A stretch of DNA of 64,000 bases. Source: Hufsiella arboris. GTDB lineage: Bacteria; Bacteroidota; Bacteroidia; Sphingobacteriales; Sphingobacteriaceae. The stretch lies in NCBI RefSeq assembly GCF_009834875.1, contig NZ_WVHT01000011.1, positions 1 through 64,000 on the forward strand, in the 5' to 3' direction. Positions 55,362 through 64,000 of this stretch are shown here, piece by piece (the first letter of the stretch is position 1; each line of letters starts with the position of its first letter). Below the pieces are notes generated by a model. It did not search any database and was not told the origin of the DNA. It was given only the letters and a program-made list of their open reading frames with translations. Position numbers and translations under genes: made by a program.

Positions 55362-56009
55362 TTAAAAGAAATGTCGTGCTATCACATATGCTTCAGCAAA
55401 ATCCTGGCCGGATTGTGCGCCACGTAACCGCAATTGATTTTCGAGATTTGCAGGTGTCCGGCCGGCGTCCATTTCCGTATCGTACTGTAACATTGCGCGC
55501 TTCTTGTTTTCGACATCCAACGGGGATAGTTCTACAAAACAGTTAGGTGAAAACGTGTTCGTGAACGCCTGGTCGGTGGATGTTGCGATCTCAAAAAAAA
55601 GCACTGTCTTATGAGTTCTGAAAGGCCTGGTGGCTAGCTCTACGGCCCTCGAAATAGCACGATGGGCCTGGTGAGAATCGCCGTGCCAGTGGGTTAGTAT
55701 AATTTCTGCCCAGTCAACATAGCTGTTTATCAGGCCATACAATTGGTGGACATATAATTCTGCAGTTATATCGGGCACCATTTGCTCGCTTATAATAAGT
55801 TCTGCACCAAGGATGTCGCACGCAGACCTTAGCTGTGCTATCAATCTTTCCCAATTAGCTATTCCCCTTTTATCACCGCGCTGCAGAGGTAACAATACTT
55901 TGCAATGCGCATTTTGTGCTGCAGCCTTGCTCAGCAAGCCGCCGCAGCCGATAGTTTCGTCATCCGGATGCGCAATGATCACCAGAATGTTTTTGTTGCT
56001 TATTACCAT
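55362..56009 (-). CDS. PIG-L family deacetylase
   Basis: A 215-aa protein with the family motif IIAHPDDETIGCGG at residues 11-24, whose H14, D16 and D17 region binds zinc, and the second conserved region ILTHWHGDSHQAHRAISRA. PIG-L enzymes remove the acetyl group from N-acetylglucosamine units or related small molecules. Its start overlaps the end of the epimerase gene by 7 bp. In this cassette it probably makes an amino sugar or prepares a lipid-linked precursor. Confidence 0.92.
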   Translation of the reverse strand: MVISNKNILVIIAHPDDETIGCGGLLSKAAAQNAHCKVLLPLQRGDKRGIANWERLIAQLRSACDILGAELIISEQMVPDITAELYVHQLYGLINSYVDWAEIILTHWHGDSHQAHRAISRAVELATRPFRTHKTVLFFEIATSTDQAFTNTFSPNCFVELSPLDVENKKRAMLQYDTEMDAGRTPANLENQLRLRGAQSGQDFAEAYVIARHFF

Positions 56010-56953
56010 GCCATATCAAAGGGTTGGCTGAAGCCGTAGAAGTTTAGAGCAGCATCAATATCATGCGGTGGTAGATGCTCATAATATGCTAACGATTCTT
56101 TAAGCGCTTGTTGATATGGGGTGAATTCTATTGGGCCGATATGTTCAAATAAAGCGGTGTTATCGGCTACCAGCCGCGTGTTAGGTGTTTCCCCAATTCG
56201 CATCGGCATGTTCTTTATACCTGCTTTATTGTTAAAGTATTCGTTTACAGATTCAGCTACCTCCATAACCGTCATTTCGGTGCCGGTTCCGCAATCCATC
56301 GCATTAGGATTGTATTTTTTTCTGAGTACGTCAACTGTTATACGTGCAGCGTCTTTCACATAAATCATATCGACTGTTTGATTGCCGTTGCCGTATACAT
56401 GCAGTGGCAGTCCCCTCATAGCCTGGATTGCCATTGCCGGCAGCACCTTTCGTACCGGGTATATTTTCTGCCCTGGCCCGTAAATGTTCAGATAACGCAG
56501 CACACTGATCTCAATAGGGTGATATCTCGATAATAGGCTTCCAATTTTTTCGGCGGTGTGTTTTGTAATGGTGTAGGTATTAAGCCATACACTTGGTTTT
56601 GAAGCTAGAAATACTTTAGGCACCCTCACCGCGATGGCTGTTTCGAAAACGTTTAGCGCTCCCAGTATATTGGTTTCGATCGCACCCCGCATGGAAGATT
56701 CCAGTTCCGAAGTGCCTAATTGCCCCGCCAGGTGATATATTTCATCTGCGCCTTCAAATAAAGGTGTAAGCGTTTCCTTGTTTAGGATATTACCTTGCAC
56801 GAACTTTAATTTATCAGAAAGCTCATGCCCAGCTTCGGGGTTTTTTCTCTTAATTCCCCTGTCAAAGGCTATAACTTCATCCCCTCGGCCGAGTAGCTCG
56901 TCAACACAGGCACTTCCTACGAAACCCGAGGCTCCTATAACAATACATTTCAT
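56003..56953 (-). CDS. NAD-dependent sugar epimerase/dehydratase (SDR)
   Basis: A 316-aa extended short-chain dehydrogenase. The nucleotide-binding motif GASGFVGSACV (residues 8-18) is followed by HLAGQLG, and the catalytic YTITK with Y127 and K131. The sugar-binding half contains VLRYLNIYGPGQ and YVKDAARITVDVL. The sequence suits UDP-glucose 4-epimerase-like enzymes acting on nucleotide sugars; the exact substrate is open. It overlaps the PIG-L gene and is 153 bp downstream of the GT4 gene. Confidence 0.92.
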   Translation of the reverse strand: MKCIVIGASGFVGSACVDELLGRGDEVIAFDRGIKRKNPEAGHELSDKLKFVQGNILNKETLTPLFEGADEIYHLAGQLGTSELESSMRGAIETNILGALNVFETAIAVRVPKVFLASKPSVWLNTYTITKHTAEKIGSLLSRYHPIEISVLRYLNIYGPGQKIYPVRKVLPAMAIQAMRGLPLHVYGNGNQTVDMIYVKDAARITVDVLRKKYNPNAMDCGTGTEMTVMEVAESVNEYFNNKAGIKNMPMRIGETPNTRLVADNTALFEHIGPIEFTPYQQALKESLAYYEHLPPHDIDAALNFYGFSQPFDMAW

Positions 56954-57106
56954 GTTTTTTGCTGTAAAAAGAGAGTTAATACGCGAAATTCGTCTCTACC
57001 TCGTATCGTCATGCAAGGTGTATAATCAAATATAAAGTTGTAACTAATACGAAATGCAGTTCCTTTATCATTGTATAATATATTGTATAAGCCGGGAAAT
57101 TTTAAT

Positions 57107-58231
57107 TCAGGATTTAAAGAAAATGGCGGTCTTTTCCGCTACAAAGTCCCGATATTCCTGCTCAAACCGCTGCCGGCTGAACCTGTTAACGCTGGCGCTG
57201 ATGACACCTGAAACAAAAAAATTGCTTAATCTGTCAAATCGATTTACACAATCAATAATACTATCCGGAGTTTGCTCAGGAAAAAAAAGCCCTGTTTTGT
57301 TTTCGATAACTGTTTCGAGAATGCCGCCTTTTGCAAAGGCCAACACCGGTGTGCCGCATGCCATCGCCTCGACGGGAGCAATGCCGAAATCTTCTTGCGC
57401 TGCAAACACAAAAGCCCTGGCCTTTTGCATATAGCTAACAAGTGAAGACCGCGGTTGCTGACCTAAAAAAATAACGTTGGCGCCGGCAATGCTTTTTAAA
57501 TAAGCAAGCTCGGGCCCATCACCCGCTACAATCAGGCGTTTGTTGGGCATAGCTGTAAAAGCTTTTACAAGGATATCAACACGTTTATGATACACTAGTC
57601 TTGATGCAGAGATGAAGTAGTCATCTTTACTCTCTTCCAATTTAAACACATCGGTATCCACAGGAGGATAAATCACAGTGGATTCTCGCCGGTACAGCTT
57701 TTCAATACGTTTAGCGGTAAAGTTAGAATTTGCGATAAAGTAATCTACCCTGTTGGCTGACACTACATCCCACAATCGCATGAAGTGCAAAACCCCACGT
57801 ATAAAATGCCCTTTTATGCCTTTCTGGTTTCCCCGGTGATTTAAAAATGATTGATACAATTCCCAGGCTGCTCTGATAGGATTGTGCAAATAGCAAATGT
57901 GAAGCTGATCAATACCCGATATGGCACCTTTAGCAACTATAAATGACGACGAAAGAATAAGATCGTATTGCCGAAGATCAAACTGTTCGATTGCCAGCGG
58001 ATACAGCGGCAGATAGCTGCGGTATTTTTTTACTCCGAAGGGCAGTTTCTGGATAAAAGATGTTTTAATATCGGCCGACCCTAACACGGTTGAGATGAGC
58101 TCGGCATGCTTCGCCATTAGTGTATAAACGGGCGATGGATAAATTTTTAATATTGATTCCAGCGTACTGTCGGCTCCTCCGTTACCCGTTACCAGGTCGT
58201 GTACTATTGCGGTTTTTAGCTTTCCTTGCAT
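57107..58231 (-). CDS. GT4-family glycosyltransferase
   Basis: A 374-aa GT-B enzyme. The N-domain has the nucleotide- or acceptor-facing VHDLVTGNGGAD and CYLHNPIRAAWELYQ; the C-domain has SASRLVYHKRVDILVKAF, AGDGPELAYLKS and the EX7E motif EDFGIAPVE (E280/E288) followed by MACGTPVLAFAKGG. It extends a lipid-linked glycan using a nucleotide sugar. The start overlaps the oxidoreductase gene by 16 bp. A gap of 153 bp separates it from the epimerase. Confidence 0.92.
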   Translation of the reverse strand: MQGKLKTAIVHDLVTGNGGADSTLESILKIYPSPVYTLMAKHAELISTVLGSADIKTSFIQKLPFGVKKYRSYLPLYPLAIEQFDLRQYDLILSSSFIVAKGAISGIDQLHICYLHNPIRAAWELYQSFLNHRGNQKGIKGHFIRGVLHFMRLWDVVSANRVDYFIANSNFTAKRIEKLYRRESTVIYPPVDTDVFKLEESKDDYFISASRLVYHKRVDILVKAFTAMPNKRLIVAGDGPELAYLKSIAGANVIFLGQQPRSSLVSYMQKARAFVFAAQEDFGIAPVEAMACGTPVLAFAKGGILETVIENKTGLFFPEQTPDSIIDCVNRFDRLSNFFVSGVISASVNRFSRQRFEQEYRDFVAEKTAIFFKS

Positions 58232-59577
58232 GCGGCAGGTTGGTTCACTGTTTTCAAAAGCTGTTCTGAAAGTTTAAGGCCATCGTGTATGGCATTTTCC
58301 ATCCCATAGTTAAAGCTAATTGATGCCGTTCTGCCCGTTACAAACAGATTTTCATATTGACTTAATTGATTGAACATAGCTTCACGGGTTTGCACTACAT
58401 CAATGACCGGTATTTGAAAAGCATTCTCAATTTTTTTTATCGACGAGCTCAGCACTTCCAATCCGCTGAATATTTTTAATTTATTAAGCGCTGATATGGC
58501 ATGTCCAATTATCGCCTCGTCTGAGGAACGCCATAGTTCGTCAGTTTTATCGCACCAGCATTCCACTAGCAAAATACTGAAATCCCTGCTCTTCGTTTGA
58601 TTGAATTGGTTGAAGTTTGTTATTCGTGTAACGGCTACGTCTTCGCGATAGACATAAAAGCATTGTGCCGCAACACCTGAATTAAATGTTACCTTCAGAT
58701 AAACAAGTATATCGCATCTGAATCGTGATACGGTTGTGCTTTCGACGATTTGCGCAGCTTTCAGGTAGGAGAATAATGGTGCAAGCGGTATAGTTGCAAT
58801 TACAACGTCGTATTTTTGAATGCTGCCGTCGGCAAGCCTGAGGCCGCTAATCCGGCAAGGTTCATCACAGATCAATTCTTTGATAACAGCGGAGAGGAAA
58901 AATCTTCCGCCATTAATTTCGGTGGCGATTTTCAATACCTGCCACAGCGTCGAAAGTCCATTATGCGGGTAGATATAACAGTTTGTGTCCGGTTTTCTTT
59001 GTAAACCATCTTTTATTTTTTTCCAGGCGATTTTTCCGGGTGAATAACCGCTGCTAAACCCCAATAATGACCTGGCGAACACATCTGATACATTACCGGC
59101 CGCCAAACCCCAAAGTTTCCTGGAAAAGCTGGCAAAGAAATGTTCGTACAGATAGCCGCCTAATGAACGTTTTACAAATTGCTCAGCGGTGCCATCAGGC
59201 TTAACCGGCAATATGCTTTGTTTTAAAAGCCCTCCGATTGCTTTGGCTGTTTCCCAGATATTCATTTGCTTCAGCATATCGGCAACTGCCGGTGGATATT
59301 TGAAAAGTTTCTGGGGTGTTATGATATAGGTTTTACGCTCATAAACATCAAAGCGGCCTTTTAAAACCGTGCTTACAAATTTATAAACAGCAGGGATGTA
59401 ACCGATATTTAAAAAGTGCGGTCCTATCTCCACGGGGACGTCCCACATCAGTATACTTTTCGCAAAGCCGCCTACTTCGGCCGCGTTATCATATACGTCA
59501 ACTGATACTCCATTTGCTGATAGCTGATGGGCAATTGTTAGTCCGGCGGGTCCGGCACCTATAATAGCTGCTCGCAT
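58216..59577 (-). CDS. FAD-dependent amine-oxidase-type oxidoreductase (UGM/protoporphyrinogen-oxidase-like)
   Basis: A 453-aa flavoprotein. The Rossmann motif IGAGPAGLTIAHQL lies at residues 6-19, with the DNAAEVGGFAKS second segment. The C-terminus has TGRTASISFNYGMENAI. Segments such as FFASFSRKLWGLAAGNVSD resemble the NAD(P)/FAD oxidoreductases that accompany polysaccharide loci and are distantly related to UDP-galactopyranose mutase. It is the first gene of the cassette. Conversion of a nucleotide sugar or desaturation of a lipid carrier are both possible; I cannot choose. Confidence 0.8.
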   Translation of the reverse strand: MRAAIIGAGPAGLTIAHQLSANGVSVDVYDNAAEVGGFAKSILMWDVPVEIGPHFLNIGYIPAVYKFVSTVLKGRFDVYERKTYIITPQKLFKYPPAVADMLKQMNIWETAKAIGGLLKQSILPVKPDGTAEQFVKRSLGGYLYEHFFASFSRKLWGLAAGNVSDVFARSLLGFSSGYSPGKIAWKKIKDGLQRKPDTNCYIYPHNGLSTLWQVLKIATEINGGRFFLSAVIKELICDEPCRISGLRLADGSIQKYDVVIATIPLAPLFSYLKAAQIVESTTVSRFRCDILVYLKVTFNSGVAAQCFYVYREDVAVTRITNFNQFNQTKSRDFSILLVECWCDKTDELWRSSDEAIIGHAISALNKLKIFSGLEVLSSSIKKIENAFQIPVIDVVQTREAMFNQLSQYENLFVTGRTASISFNYGMENAIHDGLKLSEQLLKTVNQPAACKES

Positions 59578-59618
59578 TTATTAGGGTTTGTCGCAGGAGA
59601 CAAAATAGCTTGATTAAG

Positions 59619-59626
59619 CAAAAATA
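59619..59626 (-). promoter_or_regulatory. Candidate -7 element of the glycan-synthesis cassette
   Basis: Read on the minus strand, TATTTTTG fits TAnnTTTG and would start transcription about 33 nt before the ATG at 59577. No TTTG lies at the right distance upstream, so support is only partial. The rest of 59578-59785 is AT-rich and otherwise empty. Confidence 0.35.
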
Positions 59627-59785
59627 TAGGTGGCGCCTGCTTAATTGCGTAAAAATTGAGCAACGACGTGAGAAAATTACGGGGGTTTCGGCTGAAAGAA
59701 ATTAAAAACAATGCGAATTAAAAGTACAATTTCTTGCAGATACCCCAAAAACCCTCTGTGAACACAAGATGATTATCAATATTTG

Positions 59786-60118
59786 TTACTCTAAGAGCTG
59801 TTTTTTCTTATTTAAATCCTGCACAAATTGTGACTGTGTTACACCGAATTCTTTTTTAAATGCCCTAGAAAAGTATGAAACGCTCTGAAATCCGATTCGA
59901 TCTATCAGCTCATTTAGGTTGATGTCTTCATGGGTCATAATATAAACACCTTTGTTCAACCTGGCGGTTCTTATAAACTCACCGACCGGCTGATCGGAAA
60001 TGCTTTTAATTTTTTGATATAGTCCGGTCCGGCTGATGAACAGATTTTTACACAGATAATCTACGTCAAGTTCTTCGCGCTGCAGGTTCTCATCAATCAA
60101 CTTGAGCAGTTTGTCCAC
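59786..60118 (-). pseudogene. Truncated AraC-type DNA-binding domain, HTCS-like remnant
   Basis: A 110-aa frame opens with GTG at 60118 and encodes only a double helix-turn-helix domain: YLCKNLFISRTGLYQKIKS, GEFIRTARLNKGVYIMT, INLNELIDRIGFQSVSYFSR and AFKKEFGVTQSQFV. The N-terminal VDKLLKLIDENLQREELDV is what precedes the HTH in hybrid two-component systems of PULs. Sensor, kinase and receiver parts are missing: upstream the sequence turns abruptly into an oppositely oriented GH92 remnant. I read it as the 3' remnant of an HTCS gene. A functional solo HTH protein is possible but less likely. Confidence 0.6.
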
Positions 60119-60120
60119 AA

Positions 60121-60526
60121 TATTGGGTGCGCGAAGCTATGAACAGGTTATACCACGCAACTCCCGACGGCTATTGCGGAGATGAGGATAACGGACAAAC
60201 ATCGGCGTGGTACGTTTTTTCCGCCATGGGCTTTTACCCGGTATGCCCAACGAGCGGACAATATGTGTTAGGCACTCCTTTGTTTAAAAAATCACCTTAA
60301 ACCTGGAAAATGGTAAACAGTTGATTTTAAACGCACCTGCCAATAAGAAGTAAATAAATATGTAAAAAGCATCAACTATAACGGAAAGATTTATAATAAC
60401 AACTGGCTGGGTCATGAGTCTGTGCTAAAAGGCGGAACTATCACTTTTGATATGTCGAACCAGCCGAATAAGCAACGAGGCGTTTCAGCATCGAGTTTCC
60501 CGTATTCACTTTCAAATGAGAAATAA
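60121..60526 (+). pseudogene. C-terminal remnant of a GH92 alpha-mannosidase
   Basis: The plus strand from 60121 reads YWVREAMNRLYHATPDGYC and GDEDNGQTSAWYVFSAMGFY, a canonical GH92 C-terminal core, up to a stop at 60298. Adding one base in the A run at about 60287-60292 restores ITLNLENGKQLILNAPANKK; a second missing base near 60350 restores NKYVKSINYNGKIYNNNW up to FPYSLSNEK and a final stop at 60524-60526. Two single-base deletions and loss of the whole N-terminal part show a pseudogene. It is much closer to standard GH92 than the intact gene at 52514, so it was a second mannosidase. Confidence 0.85.
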
Positions 60527-60636
60527 ATTTTAAAATCCAATCACGCATTGTGATATGACCATATAATATGCTCTTCCACCATGTAGTTAAATAGTGTATC
60601 TTGATCTGGATGCAACCTGCGTTCGTTGTCTGATTT

Positions 60637-63393
60637 ATGAAAAAGATTTTTTTTTATCTCTTATTTACCTTCATTTCCGTAACAGTGTTTTCCCAGGAAA
60701 CAATTACGAGGTATTTATCGGGAACAGATAAAGACCATACTGTTTTGTGGGATTTTTATTGTACCGGCGGCAGGAACAGCGGAAAATGGACTAAAATAGC
60801 GGTACCCTCAAACTGGGAATTACAGGGCTTTGGAACCTATAACTATGGCCATGATAAAGTAAAAGCGAATGAACAGGGGCTTTACAAACACGATTTTTTT
60901 TTAAAAAGCCAGAGTGGTAAAAAGGTCTTTATCGTTTTCGAAGGATCCATGACGGATACGAAAGTTATGATCAACGGAAAACAGGCTGGGCCGATTCGCC
61001 AGGGAAGTTTTTATCGTTTCAAATATGACATCACAAACCTGCTTAATCCGACTGGGAAAAACTTACTGGAAGTTACCGTTGACAAAACATCGGCAAATTC
61101 TTCTGTAAATGATGCAGAACGCCGCAATAGTGATTTTTGGGTGTTTGGCGGAATCTTTCGGCCGGTTTATCTGGAGATCGTGCCCAAAACTTTTACTGAT
61201 AGAGTAGCGATAAATGCGAAAGCTGATGGTTCGTTTCGGCTTGACGTCTATTCTCAAAATCTAAAGAATGATGACCTTATTGAAGCCCAGGTTCAAAAAC
61301 TTAGCGGCGAAAACGTCGGTAAGCCGATCTCTGTAAAAGTGGATCCGTTAGGCAGTAATCAGGAACTAAGAGGAAATTTCGCCAAACCTTTATTATGGAG
61401 TGCAGAGTTTCCAAACTTATACCAGGTGTTGGTTAGCATAAAAAATAATCAGGGCCTTGTCCACATCGTCAGGCAAAAGTTCGGCTTCCGCACGGTTGAA
61501 CTGCGCGCTAATGACGGATTATATGTGAACAGCAAAAAAATAATATTAAAGGGTTGCAATCGTCATAGCTTTTGGCCCGAAACCGGGCGCACATTAAGTC
61601 ATCAGATCCAGGTAATGGATGTTAAGCTGATGAAGGAAATGAACATGAACGCAGTGCGCATGTCGCATTATCCTCCGGACCGCGATTTTCTGGACGTTTG
61701 TGATTCATTGGGTTTATATGTTTTGGATGAACTGACTGGCTGGCAAGCGAAATACGATACGATTGTTGGCCAAAAATTAGTTAAGGAACTCGTAGTTCGA
61801 GATGTGAATCATCCATCTATCCTGCTTTGGGATAATGGCAATGAAGGCGGCTGGAACACAGGTTTGGATAATGACTATGCTTTATACGACCCTCAAAAAC
61901 GCACAGTGATTCATCCTTGGGAGAAATTTAACGGGACAGATACAAAGCATTACCAGGATTATAATGGTATAGCCAAAACAGTTGCCAGCGGCCAGGAAGT
62001 GTTTTTTCCAACGGAATTTATGCACGGCCTTTATGACGGTGGTGCCGGCGCGTCGCTCGATGATTTCTGGAGCTTGATGCTTCAGCATCCGCATGCAGCA
62101 GGCGGTTTTATCTGGGCGTTTTTAGACGAGGCCGTTATTCGTACAGACAAAAACGGTATCTATGATTCGGATGGCAACCACGCACCCGATGGAATCGTTG
62201 GCCCGCACCGCGAAAAGGAAGCCAGTTTTTACACGATAAAGGAAATTTGGTCGCCTGTTTACATCAATCCGCAGCCGATCAGTCAGAGTTTCAATGGTAA
62301 AATTCCGGTGGAAAACAGGTATGACTTTACCAACCTGAATCAATGCACGTTTATTTGGAAGCTGGTTAAATTTCCTTCTGCCTCTGATAACTCAACAGTG
62401 TCCATGCAGCAAGCAAAAGGTACGGCCGAAAGGTTGAATCTTGATCCCGGTAAAAGTGGGATACTGAACTTAAATCTGCCCGCATCATGGCCGGAAAGCG
62501 ATGCGCTTTATCTTACTGCTTATGGTCCGGATAAAAAAGAGCTGTTCACCTGGAGCTGGCCTATTGCCGGCCCGCCTGCTATCGAAAAAATCATCCCATC
62601 GTCGCCTAAAGCTGGTATTGAAGCTGAAGAAACAGACCAATCAATTGTTGTAAAGTGTGATGGTATCAGCTATTATTTCGACAAAACCACCGGATACATC
62701 CAAAAAGTAATTAAACCATCTGTCACGATTTCTTTGTCTGGCGGACCGGTATTGGCGGGTGTTAAAACCACTTTGGAAAAATTCGATCACAAAACAGTAA
62801 ACGGCCAGTATGTTGTGGAAGCCAACTACCACGGTGCGGGATCACTAAACGTAAAATGGACTTTCGCCCCAGGCAATCCTGTAAAACTCGAGTATCAATA
62901 CGCTCAAAACGGAACCGCTGATTTTGTGGGTATCACATTCAATTATCCTGAAGAAAAGATCACCGGCATGAAATGGCTCGGGCGAGGTCCATACCGGGTT
63001 TGGAAAAACAGGTTGAAAGGGCAGCAATTCGGTGTTTGGCATAAAACTTACAACAATACCATAACCGGCGAAAGTTGGGACTATCCGGAATTTAAGGGTT
63101 ACCACGCCGAAGTCAATTGGGTTACCATCGAAAATAAGGAATCACCGTTTACGATTTTTAGCGGCGACAAAAATATGTACCTGCAAATGTTGCGTCCCGG
63201 CAGGGAAAAAGACGCGCTTAAAAATAACAATGTCGAGCCGGCTTTCCCGGATGGAAGCATTGGTTTTTTAAACGCGATCAGCGCTATTGGTACCAAGTTT
63301 CAATCAGCAGAGGTGATGGGTCCGCAAGCTCAAAAAAACCATGCTGACGGGGAGACCATTGCCGGAACGCTATGGTTTGATTTTAATCATTAA
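60637..63393 (+). CDS. GH2-family glycoside hydrolase (beta-galactosidase-like)
   Basis: A 918-aa secreted enzyme (signal peptide ending in VTVFSQ). The order is sugar-binding jelly roll (25-185; WTKIAVPSNWELQGFGTYNY), Ig-like domain (186-285), TIM barrel (290-560) and C-terminal beta domains. The acid/base is E403 in LLWDNGNEGGWN and the probable nucleophile E460 in FFPTEFMHGLYDGG. RHSFWPETGRTLS and RMSHYPPDRDFLDVCDSLGL are typical GH2 barrel features. The last part (ITGMKWLGRGPYRVWKNR) matches the beta-galactosidase small-chain-like domain. Substrate could be a beta-galactoside or related pyranoside. It resumes the PUL right of the rearranged zone. Confidence 0.92.
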   Translation: MKKIFFYLLFTFISVTVFSQETITRYLSGTDKDHTVLWDFYCTGGRNSGKWTKIAVPSNWELQGFGTYNYGHDKVKANEQGLYKHDFFLKSQSGKKVFIVFEGSMTDTKVMINGKQAGPIRQGSFYRFKYDITNLLNPTGKNLLEVTVDKTSANSSVNDAERRNSDFWVFGGIFRPVYLEIVPKTFTDRVAINAKADGSFRLDVYSQNLKNDDLIEAQVQKLSGENVGKPISVKVDPLGSNQELRGNFAKPLLWSAEFPNLYQVLVSIKNNQGLVHIVRQKFGFRTVELRANDGLYVNSKKIILKGCNRHSFWPETGRTLSHQIQVMDVKLMKEMNMNAVRMSHYPPDRDFLDVCDSLGLYVLDELTGWQAKYDTIVGQKLVKELVVRDVNHPSILLWDNGNEGGWNTGLDNDYALYDPQKRTVIHPWEKFNGTDTKHYQDYNGIAKTVASGQEVFFPTEFMHGLYDGGAGASLDDFWSLMLQHPHAAGGFIWAFLDEAVIRTDKNGIYDSDGNHAPDGIVGPHREKEASFYTIKEIWSPVYINPQPISQSFNGKIPVENRYDFTNLNQCTFIWKLVKFPSASDNSTVSMQQAKGTAERLNLDPGKSGILNLNLPASWPESDALYLTAYGPDKKELFTWSWPIAGPPAIEKIIPSSPKAGIEAEETDQSIVVKCDGISYYFDKTTGYIQKVIKPSVTISLSGGPVLAGVKTTLEKFDHKTVNGQYVVEANYHGAGSLNVKWTFAPGNPVKLEYQYAQNGTADFVGITFNYPEEKITGMKWLGRGPYRVWKNRLKGQQFGVWHKTYNNTITGESWDYPEFKGYHAEVNWVTIENKESPFTIFSGDKNMYLQMLRPGREKDALKNNNVEPAFPDGSIGFLNAISAIGTKFQSAEVMGPQAQKNHADGETIAGTLWFDFNH

Positions 63394-63421
63394 TAACTAA
63401 TCGAGTAAACAGTATTACGAT

Positions 63422-64000
63422 ATGAAACAACCTTTAACGAATAAATCCAGCTTATTTTTCATCCTGTTGTCTTCAATTATTTGCATGTATCTGCTGCCTT
63501 CTTTTGTCGTTTTTTACAAGCCCAAACCGGCGGAACCTGGCAGCGGTCTGCCGGCAATTACGTTAAAAGTTTTGCAGCTTACTAACAACCTGGAAGCGCC
63601 TACAGATATGGCTTTCCCGGGCAACGGCGATATTTGGATATTGGAGCAAAAAGGACAAATACGGGTGATCAGAAATGGAAAGTTGATTGATGCGCCCATT
63701 CTTGATCTGAAAAGCAAGATGATAAAAGTAAACAACGGTTATGAAGAACGGGGTTTACTAGGAATAGCTCTGCATCCGGATTTTAAATCCAACAGGAAAT
63801 TTTATGTCTTTTACAGCGTGCCTTCCGACAATAAATCTGATCATAAGGATGTGGTGGCTGAATTCAAGCTGTCGACAAACTCATCCCAGGTTGATCCCAA
63901 CAGTGGCCGCGTCATTTTAAGCGCTGAAAAGCCTGACGGAAACCATGATGGAGGATGTGTAAAATTTGGCCCCGACGGGTATTTATATATTTCATTTGGC
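63422..64000 (+). CDS. PQQ-dependent sugar dehydrogenase, N-terminal part (runs off window)
   Basis: At least 193 aa starting from the ATG at 63422, with an N-terminal membrane or signal segment (LFFILLSSIICMYLLPSFVV). From about 45 the sequence reads LQLTNNLEAPTDMAFPGNGD, IWILEQKGQIRVI, ERGLLGIALHPDFKSN and DGGCVKFGPDGYLYISFG, the first blades of a glucose/sorbosone dehydrogenase six-bladed propeller that uses pyrroloquinoline quinone. It would oxidise aldose sugars in the periplasm. It follows GH2 by 28 bp and is probably cotranscribed. The 3' end is outside the window. Confidence 0.88.
   Translation, partial: MKQPLTNKSSLFFILLSSIICMYLLPSFVVFYKPKPAEPGSGLPAITLKVLQLTNNLEAPTDMAFPGNGDIWILEQKGQIRVIRNGKLIDAPILDLKSKMIKVNNGYEERGLLGIALHPDFKSNRKFYVFYSVPSDNKSDHKDVVAEFKLSTNSSQVDPNSGRVILSAEKPDGNHDGGCVKFGPDGYLYISFG

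Noticed and set aside
1-64000. CRISPR arrays, tRNA or rRNA genes, integrases and complete insertion sequences
   Set aside because: No regular short repeat array, no cloverleaf or rRNA core sequence and no transposase or integrase motif was seen by eye; a computational scan was not possible.

Overview
The window looks like a chromosomal stretch from a glycan-degrading Bacteroidota, most likely a Sphingobacteriaceae member (Mucilaginibacter/Pedobacter-like). This rests on two SusC/SusD pairs, an OMP-GLPGLI pair, PCMD, DUF3823 and DUF4139 proteins, LytS/LytTR signalling, many lipoproteins, and promoters of the Bacteroidota TTTG / TAnnTTTG type in place of classical -35/-10 boxes. The genus is an inference. 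I saw no tRNA, rRNA, CRISPR array or intact insertion sequence.

Left part (1-15,966). A chimeric wreck of two genes (glycosidase N-terminus joined to NHL-repeat C-terminus) is followed on the minus strand by an outer-membrane barrel, a PCMD lipoprotein, a FlgO/CsgG-like protein, a MutS-like ATPase and a large multi-PAS histidine kinase. On the plus strand are a DUF4139/MuiA-type protein with a SusC-like insert, an OMP-GLPGLI pair and a NIPSNAP protein.

Middle part (16,119-30,737). A SusC/SusD pair on the minus strand faces a TPR sensor kinase. An AraC regulator, a VOC protein, a second LytS kinase with its LytTR response regulator, and small lipoproteins, cupin, YceI and cytochrome c genes follow. 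The two kinases are close paralogues but only one response regulator is present. A shared ~28-bp motif lies upstream of three plus-strand transcription units (positions 21230, 24733, 29051), each followed by a TAnnTTTG element, and may define this regulator's targets.

Right part (30,929-64,000). This is a large polysaccharide utilization locus (PUL): GH42, a membrane-spanning kelch/SARP-like regulator, GH3, GH43, then an apparent operon SusC - SusD - DUF3823 - GH71/99-like - triple-repeat lipoprotein - GH71/99-like - GH95 - GH92, and further on GH2 and a PQQ-dependent sugar dehydrogenase. An ungapped 54-bp element is 44/54 identical upstream of GH43 and SusC, and a related copy precedes GH3. 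It is a candidate operator set for the regulator at 33223-35811. The enzyme set suggests a branched heteroglycan carrying mannose, galactose and fucose-type units; the substrate cannot be fixed from sequence.

The PUL is interrupted by a minus-strand cassette (54,765-59,577) for lipid-linked glycan or exopolysaccharide synthesis: FAD oxidoreductase, GT4, epimerase, PIG-L deacetylase and a small phosphoglycosyl transferase. Its right border is scarred by a truncated AraC/HTCS-type DNA-binding fragment and a frameshifted GH92 C-terminal remnant, so the locus has been rearranged.
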